Shown: in pieces, positions 12,976 through 16,908 of the stretch
Layout of the letters: each line of letters starts with the position of its first letter
Position numbering within the stretch: the first letter of the stretch is position 1
NCBI GenBank assembly: GCA_030040175.1
Contig: JASHUF010000218.1
Coordinates: forward strand, 1 to 16,908
Length of the DNA: 16,908 nucleotides
Reading direction: 5' to 3'
From: Acidobacteriaceae bacterium
GTDB lineage: Bacteria > Acidobacteriota > Terriglobia > Terriglobales > Acidobacteriaceae
Translations under genes and position numbers: made by a program
The notes under the pieces: generated by a model
Database searches by the model: none
Told to the model about the DNA's origin: nothing
What the model saw: only the letters and a program-made list of their open reading frames with translations

Positions 12976-13500
12976 CTATCGATGTCGGAGGCGGTGGGCG
13001 CGCTCCCGGCCGCGCTCGGCGATGAGCTTGAGCAGGTAAACAAAGACGAGAAAATTGATGGTCAGCAGAGAGATGCGCACCCAGGTGAGACGCCGGACCA
13101 CTTCAAAGATCTCCCAGGGGAGAAACGAGGCGGTGATGGCGAGGGTGATGAATTCGCCCCAGGCCTTTTCAAGATAGAGGCCGATGCCTTCGACCAAGGT
13201 GACGGCGGCGTAGCAGAAGGCGAACAATCCGATGCGGCGCAGAAGGGGATCGTTGATGAGCGGAGCTTTGGCGAGGATGAAGCTGACGAGGCGCGATTCG
13301 GGATTGAAGCGGAGATGGCGGGCAAGGAGATCGATCTCGTCGGCGATGTCCTTGTGCAGCAGGCGGTGCGCGCCCAGGCCGATGGCGACAAAGAGGAGCG
13401 CGTGAAAAAATTTGTAGCCCGCAATCAGGAGCAGCCAGCCGTTGTGGCCGTGGAGCCCGGCAGAGGTTTTTCTGGGCGAGCCGGTCATGGTTGCGGGCAA
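12976..13500 (-). CDS. DUF2127-type integral membrane protein
   Basis: 174-residue protein with four hydrophobic helices at about 21-45, 90-110, 115-135 and 142-160, and a conserved-looking GLYLEKAWGEFITLAITASFLPWEIFEVVRRL region (split as GLYLEK at 107-112 and WGEFITL at 114-120, with LPWEIFEVVR at 127-136). This pattern matches the DUF2127 family of bacterial membrane proteins, whose function is not known. A TTG start at 13500 is favoured because AGGAGGAG lies about 9-11 bases above it, while the first in-frame ATG (13488) is about 22 bases away. It follows the amidohydrolase gene after 39 bases and may be co-transcribed with it. Confidence 0.8.
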   Translation of the reverse strand: MPATMTGSPRKTSAGLHGHNGWLLLIAGYKFFHALLFVAIGLGAHRLLHKDIADEIDLLARHLRFNPESRLVSFILAKAPLINDPLLRRIGLFAFCYAAVTLVEGIGLYLEKAWGEFITLAITASFLPWEIFEVVRRLTWVRISLLTINFLVFVYLLKLIAERGRERAHRLRHR

Positions 13501-13539
13501 GTCGATCCTCTCCTCCTACCTTATAATGCGCGCCGGCGG

Positions 13540-15000
13540 CTATTTTTTCGGGGGCAGAAGCGCATCGCGATCGAGGACGGCGCCGTCCTCGATGAGGGTG
13601 GTAATGCGGCGCGCGTTCCAGATGTTGGCAGTGGGATCGGCGTCGAGGACGAGAATGTCGGCGCGGCGGCCGGGTGCGATCTGGCCCAGCTCATTCCAGC
13701 CCAGCTCCAGCGAATAGTTGTTGGTGGCGGCAGCGAGGGCTTCGCGCGGCGAGAGACCGAGGCGGACGAGCAATTCGAGCTCGGTGTGCAGGGAGATGCC
13801 CGGCATGGTGCCGTCGGAGTCGGCGCCCGAAGCGGCGAGATAGTGCGGGAAGGCCGAGAAGATGGTCTGGTTGATGCGCCAGAGGCGCAGGGCGGCCTGG
13901 TCGGCCTTCTTCTCGAGGTCGGCCTCCATCCAGCGCTGTCCGGCGGCGGGCAGATGACGCGTCCATGCGGGGAGCGGGTAAAGCATTTCGCCGCTTGCGG
14001 GGTCGGTGGGATGGACCATGCTGCTGGGAGTAAGCAGCGCCGCCGCGGGCTCCTTCCAGAGATTGCGATGGCCCGGCAGCTCAACATAAAAGAGGCTGAA
14101 AGTGGGCATGAGCGCCGCGTGGTGCGCGGCGATAAAAGCGGCGTAGGCGCGCAGGTGCGTATCCGTGGGCGGGATGCGCTCGGAATAGTCGAAGGCGGTG
14201 ACGGCCGAGGGTCCGTCGGGATCCTCGACGAGAGGAGCCTGCAGCTCGTCGGGGATGACGCCGAGATCGTAGCGGTTGGCGTGGAGCAGGACGTCGATGC
14301 CGGCCTCGATGGCCACGCGATAGGGCGTGGAGACCAGCTCGCCGTAGGTGACCAGGTGCTGGTCGCGGGCGCGGGCGATGATCCACTGCGCGTTGGCGGC
14401 GGTGACGTAAGGGCCGAGGAGCAGAACGCGCGTGCCCAGGTGCGCGGTATCGACGATCTGGCGCGCGGTGTCATCGGGGCTGAGCTCAACCGGACGCGTG
14501 CCCTCGTGGAGCTTGGACACCCAGTCGGACTGGTGCGCGAGCAGGCTCCAGTTATCGGTGACGCCGACAGAGTCAATTGCGTAGAGGTGGGGCGTGGGAT
14601 TGGCGCCGAAGTCGATGAAGCCGCGCTGGCTATCGGCGCGGGCGACGACCGTCGTCACGCCCATGTAGAGATTGGCGTTGGCCGCAGCCTGCGAGTTCAT
14701 GCCGGCGAAGCCGTCAATGAGGCCGGGGATGAGGAACTTTCCGGTGCAGTCGATGACGCGCGCGCCGTGCGGGATGGGGAGATCGGCGGCTGGGCCGACA
14801 TCGGTGATGCGGTCCTCGTGGATGATGACCACCGCGTTGGCGAGGTCGCGGGCGGAGTCGCCCCAGTTGGTGACGTCAATCACGGTGCCGCCGGTAAGCA
14901 CAAGCGGCGGAGGGGCAGGTGCGGGGGCTTGCGAGCAGGCGGGGAGGGAGATCAGGGCTACAGTTAACAGATTTAGTAAGGTTTTGGAGCTGGGTTTCAT
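13540..15000 (-). CDS. Amidohydrolase-fold lipoprotein lacking the HxH metal site
   Basis: 486-residue protein with a lipoprotein signal (hydrophobic 8-20, lipobox LPAC with Cys22), probably tethered in the envelope. The fold is that of imidazolonepropionase-like amidohydrolases: LTGGTVIDV (35-43), KFLIPGLIDG (88-97), a TIM-barrel body, LHTELELLVRLGLSPREALAAAT (404-426) and the closing GQIAPGRRADILVLDADP (439-456). The first metal motif, normally HxH right after LIDG, is FAG here (98-100). The strand-5 His is replaced (VTYGE, 217-221). His240 (LLHAN) and Asp394 (SGADSDG) remain at the strand-6 and strand-8 positions. It is therefore likely inactive as a classical metallohydrolase or uses another mechanism. 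It starts 88 bases after dxs; no clear Shine-Dalgarno. The substrate is unknown. Confidence 0.85.
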   Translation of the reverse strand: MKPSSKTLLNLLTVALISLPACSQAPAPAPPPLVLTGGTVIDVTNWGDSARDLANAVVIIHEDRITDVGPAADLPIPHGARVIDCTGKFLIPGLIDGFAGMNSQAAANANLYMGVTTVVARADSQRGFIDFGANPTPHLYAIDSVGVTDNWSLLAHQSDWVSKLHEGTRPVELSPDDTARQIVDTAHLGTRVLLLGPYVTAANAQWIIARARDQHLVTYGELVSTPYRVAIEAGIDVLLHANRYDLGVIPDELQAPLVEDPDGPSAVTAFDYSERIPPTDTHLRAYAAFIAAHHAALMPTFSLFYVELPGHRNLWKEPAAALLTPSSMVHPTDPASGEMLYPLPAWTRHLPAAGQRWMEADLEKKADQAALRLWRINQTIFSAFPHYLAASGADSDGTMPGISLHTELELLVRLGLSPREALAAATNNYSLELGWNELGQIAPGRRADILVLDADPTANIWNARRITTLIEDGAVLDRDALLPPKK

Positions 15001-15088
15001 AGAGGCGGATAGCCTGATGTGGATTGTCGCACACGAAGGGCAGGCAACAAGGAACAGGAACCGAGGATGGGTGAGGAGGCGGCGAGCC

Positions 15089-16908
15089 TCAAGAAGCGAC
15101 CAGCGTCGGCCGGCGCCGGCGCCTGAGGAGGGGCAGAACCTCGGCCAGCGCGGCCTTCGCCGTGAGGCCGTAGCGGGCACGGAGCTGATCCACCTTGCCG
15201 TGCTCGATGAACTGATCGGGCCAGCCGATGCGGACCACCGGCGTGCGTAAGCCCATCTCTTCGAGAGCCTCGACGACCGCGGTACCGAAGCCGCCGGTCT
15301 TCACGTGATCTTCAAAAGTGACGAAGGCGGCGACTGAAGCCGCGTAGCGCGCCAGCAGCTCGCGATCGAGGGGCTTGATGAAGCGGGGATTGATGACCGC
15401 GGCCGGGTAGCCTTCGCCATCCAGCAGCGCGGCAAGCTCCTGTGCGATCGGAAGCATGGCGCCGAGGCCGAGGATGGCCACATCGGAGCCTTCCTGAATC
15501 ACTTCCGCTTTGCCGATGGGGAGCGATTGCGGCTGAGGCTTGCGCGCAACGCCGGTGACCACGCCGCGGGGATAGCGGATGGCGCTTGGGGCCTGAAGAT
15601 CGAGCGCGGTCTTCATCATGTCGGCCAGCTCGTCCTCGTCCTTGGGCGACATGAGCGTGATTTCGGGAATCGACCGCAGGTAGCCGATGTCGAACAAACC
15701 GTGGTGCGTGGGCCCGTCGTCGCCGGAGAGGCCGGCGCGGTCCATGCAGAAAAGCACAGGCAGTTTCTGCAGGCAGACGTCGTGCACGATGGGGTCGAAG
15801 GCGCGCTGCAGAAAAGTGGAATAGATGGCGCAGACGGGGCGGAAGCCGCGCGTGGCCATGCCCGCGGCAAAGATGACGGCGTGCTCTTCGGCGATGCCCA
15901 CGTCAAAATAACGCTTGGGATGGTGCGGGCGGAAGTGATCGAGGCCGGTGCCGTTGGGCATGGCCGCGGTGATGGCCACGATGCGCGGATCGCGATTGGC
16001 CAGATCGGCGAGCGTATTGGCGAAAACCTCAGAGTACGTGGGCAGGCCGGAGGCTGCGGTCTTGCCGGTCTCGGGGTCGTAGGGGCCGAGGCCGTGGAAC
16101 TTCTTCTGGCCGTCGAGCGCGGGCTGAAAGCCGCGCCCTTTCTGCGTGAGCACATGCAGCAGGACGGGGTGGTCGAGGGTTTTGAGGAACTTGAAGGTTT
16201 CCACCAGCAGCGGCAGGTTGTGGCCGTCGATAGGCCCGAAGTACTCGAGGCCGAACTCCTCGAAGAGCACAGAGGGCCAAAGCATGCCCTTGGCCGCCTC
16301 TTCGGCGCGGCGCACCACCTTGATGGCGGTCTTGCCGGCGAAGCGCTCGATGAGGCGCGTGGCGCGGTCGTGCAGGTGCTGGTAGTGCTCGTTGGTGACG
16401 ATGCGGTGAAAGTAGCGAGCTACGGCGCCCACGTTGCGATCGATGGACCACTCGTTGTCATTGAGCACAACGATCATGCGCTTGGTCTGCTCCGCGATAT
16501 TGTTGAGCGCCTCAAACGAGATCCCATTGGTGAAGGCGGCGTCTCCGGCCACGGCGACGACGTGCTCGCTGCCGCCTGCCAGGTCGCGGGCGACGGCCAT
16601 GCCCAGCGCGGCTGAGAGTGCGGTGCCGGCGTGGCCTGCGCCGTAGCAATCGTGCTCGCTCTCGGTGCGCAGCATGAAACCGTTCAGGCCGCCGGGCTGA
16701 CGGATGGTAGAAAAAAGCTCGCGGCGGCCGGTGAGGATTTTGTGAATGTAGGCTTGATGGCTAACGTCGAAGAGGATCTTGTCCAGAGGAGTGTTAAAGA
16801 CGGCGTGCAGGGCGAGGGTGAGCTCGACCACACCGAGATTGGGGCCGAGATGGCCGCCGGTTTTGGAGAGGGTCTGGATGAGACAGGTGCGAATCTCCTC
16901 AGCAAGCT
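15089..16908 (-). CDS. dxs: 1-deoxy-D-xylulose-5-phosphate synthase (N-terminus cut off)
   Basis: Thiamine-diphosphate enzyme that joins pyruvate and glyceraldehyde 3-phosphate in the first step of the MEP isoprenoid pathway. The frame is open to the right edge; about 606 residues are visible and roughly 25 are missing. Seen in order: GGHLGPNLGVVELTLALH, DVSHQAYIHKILTGRR, SEHDCYGAGHAGTALSAALGM, the ThDP/Mg motif as GDAAFTNG...NDNEWSIDRNVGA (the common form is GDGA), the transketolase pyrimidine-binding domain with IAEEHAVIFAAGMA, DRAGLSGDDGPTHHGLFDIGYLR, and the C-terminal domain ending after FGTAVVEALEE. The ligand-binding histidines and the DRAG-DGPTHHG block are intact, so it is probably functional. 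The GDAA and GHAGT variants place it in a divergent DXS branch rather than the proteobacterial one. A related transketolase-type enzyme cannot be excluded entirely. Confidence 0.93.
   Translation of the reverse strand, partial: LAEEIRTCLIQTLSKTGGHLGPNLGVVELTLALHAVFNTPLDKILFDVSHQAYIHKILTGRRELFSTIRQPGGLNGFMLRTESEHDCYGAGHAGTALSAALGMAVARDLAGGSEHVVAVAGDAAFTNGISFEALNNIAEQTKRMIVVLNDNEWSIDRNVGAVARYFHRIVTNEHYQHLHDRATRLIERFAGKTAIKVVRRAEEAAKGMLWPSVLFEEFGLEYFGPIDGHNLPLLVETFKFLKTLDHPVLLHVLTQKGRGFQPALDGQKKFHGLGPYDPETGKTAASGLPTYSEVFANTLADLANRDPRIVAITAAMPNGTGLDHFRPHHPKRYFDVGIAEEHAVIFAAGMATRGFRPVCAIYSTFLQRAFDPIVHDVCLQKLPVLFCMDRAGLSGDDGPTHHGLFDIGYLRSIPEITLMSPKDEDELADMMKTALDLQAPSAIRYPRGVVTGVARKPQPQSLPIGKAEVIQEGSDVAILGLGAMLPIAQELAALLDGEGYPAAVINPRFIKPLDRELLARYAASVAAFVTFEDHVKTGGFGTAVVEALEEMGLRTPVVRIGWPDQFIEHGKVDQLRARYGLTAKAALAEVLPLLRRRRRPTLVAS

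Noticed and set aside
12916..14967. A 683-residue open frame on the plus strand
   Set aside because: It lies antisense to the DUF2127 and amidohydrolase genes, is a Gly/Asp/Glu/Ala/Arg-rich mirror typical of high-GC antisense frames, and contains no recognisable domain.
15001..15180. N-terminal extension of the amidohydrolase to 15180, overlapping dxs
   Set aside because: It would bury the lipoprotein signal sequence 60 residues inside and overlap the dxs end by about 90 bases.

Overview
The window looks like chromosome of a GC-rich member of the Acidobacteriota (class Terriglobia-like). The basis is high GC, long antisense shadow ORFs, an FtsI that ends in a PASTA domain, a divergent DXS, and an archaic (Csu-type) chaperone-usher pilus operon beside the division/cell-wall (dcw) cluster. 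No database search was possible, so the taxonomic placement is inference.

All confident genes read on the minus strand. From right to left (direction of transcription) they are: dxs (N-terminus cut by the window edge, 15089-16908); an amidohydrolase-fold lipoprotein that has lost its usual metal-binding histidines (13540-15000); a four-helix DUF2127-type membrane protein (12976-13500); a six-gene pilus operon (6959-12761); and the start of the dcw cluster, mraZ-rsmH-ftsL-ftsI-murE (1-6329), with murE cut by the left edge. One small two-helix membrane protein candidate (1308-1628) lies on the plus strand between ftsI and murE and breaks the usual tight packing of the cluster.

The pilus operon follows the csu logic. 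A small secreted protein without a recognised fold (12369-12761) overlaps a degenerate spore-coat-U (SCPU) pilin (11843-12376). Then come the main SCPU pilin (11084-11596), a PapD-like periplasmic chaperone (10301-11050), an outer-membrane usher (7792-10353) and a two-domain SCPU tip subunit (6959-7792). The main pilin carries an N-terminal donor-strand segment ahead of its first cysteine. The tip subunit starts directly at its first domain, as expected for a subunit that caps the fibre. The main pilin has a GTG start set by a strong Shine-Dalgarno, with a perfect 7-bp hairpin just upstream.

In the dcw cluster, four hexamers at exact 10-bp spacing (6553-6588) form a clear MraZ operator. They sit about 220 bp ahead of mraZ, and the leader between them contains a long inverted repeat.

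The most unusual structure is a pair of about 135-bp elements (4175-4313 and 4838-4969). Each is built of two inverted arms of tandem heptamers (consensus NNNTAGC on one side, GCTNNNA on the other) around an AT-richer centre. They fill essentially the whole ftsL-ftsI and rsmH-ftsL gaps, and one supplies the stop codon and last residues of RsmH. A second unexplained pattern is a GGTWACT motif recurring in the pilus control regions, about 35 nt ahead of two consecutive start codons.
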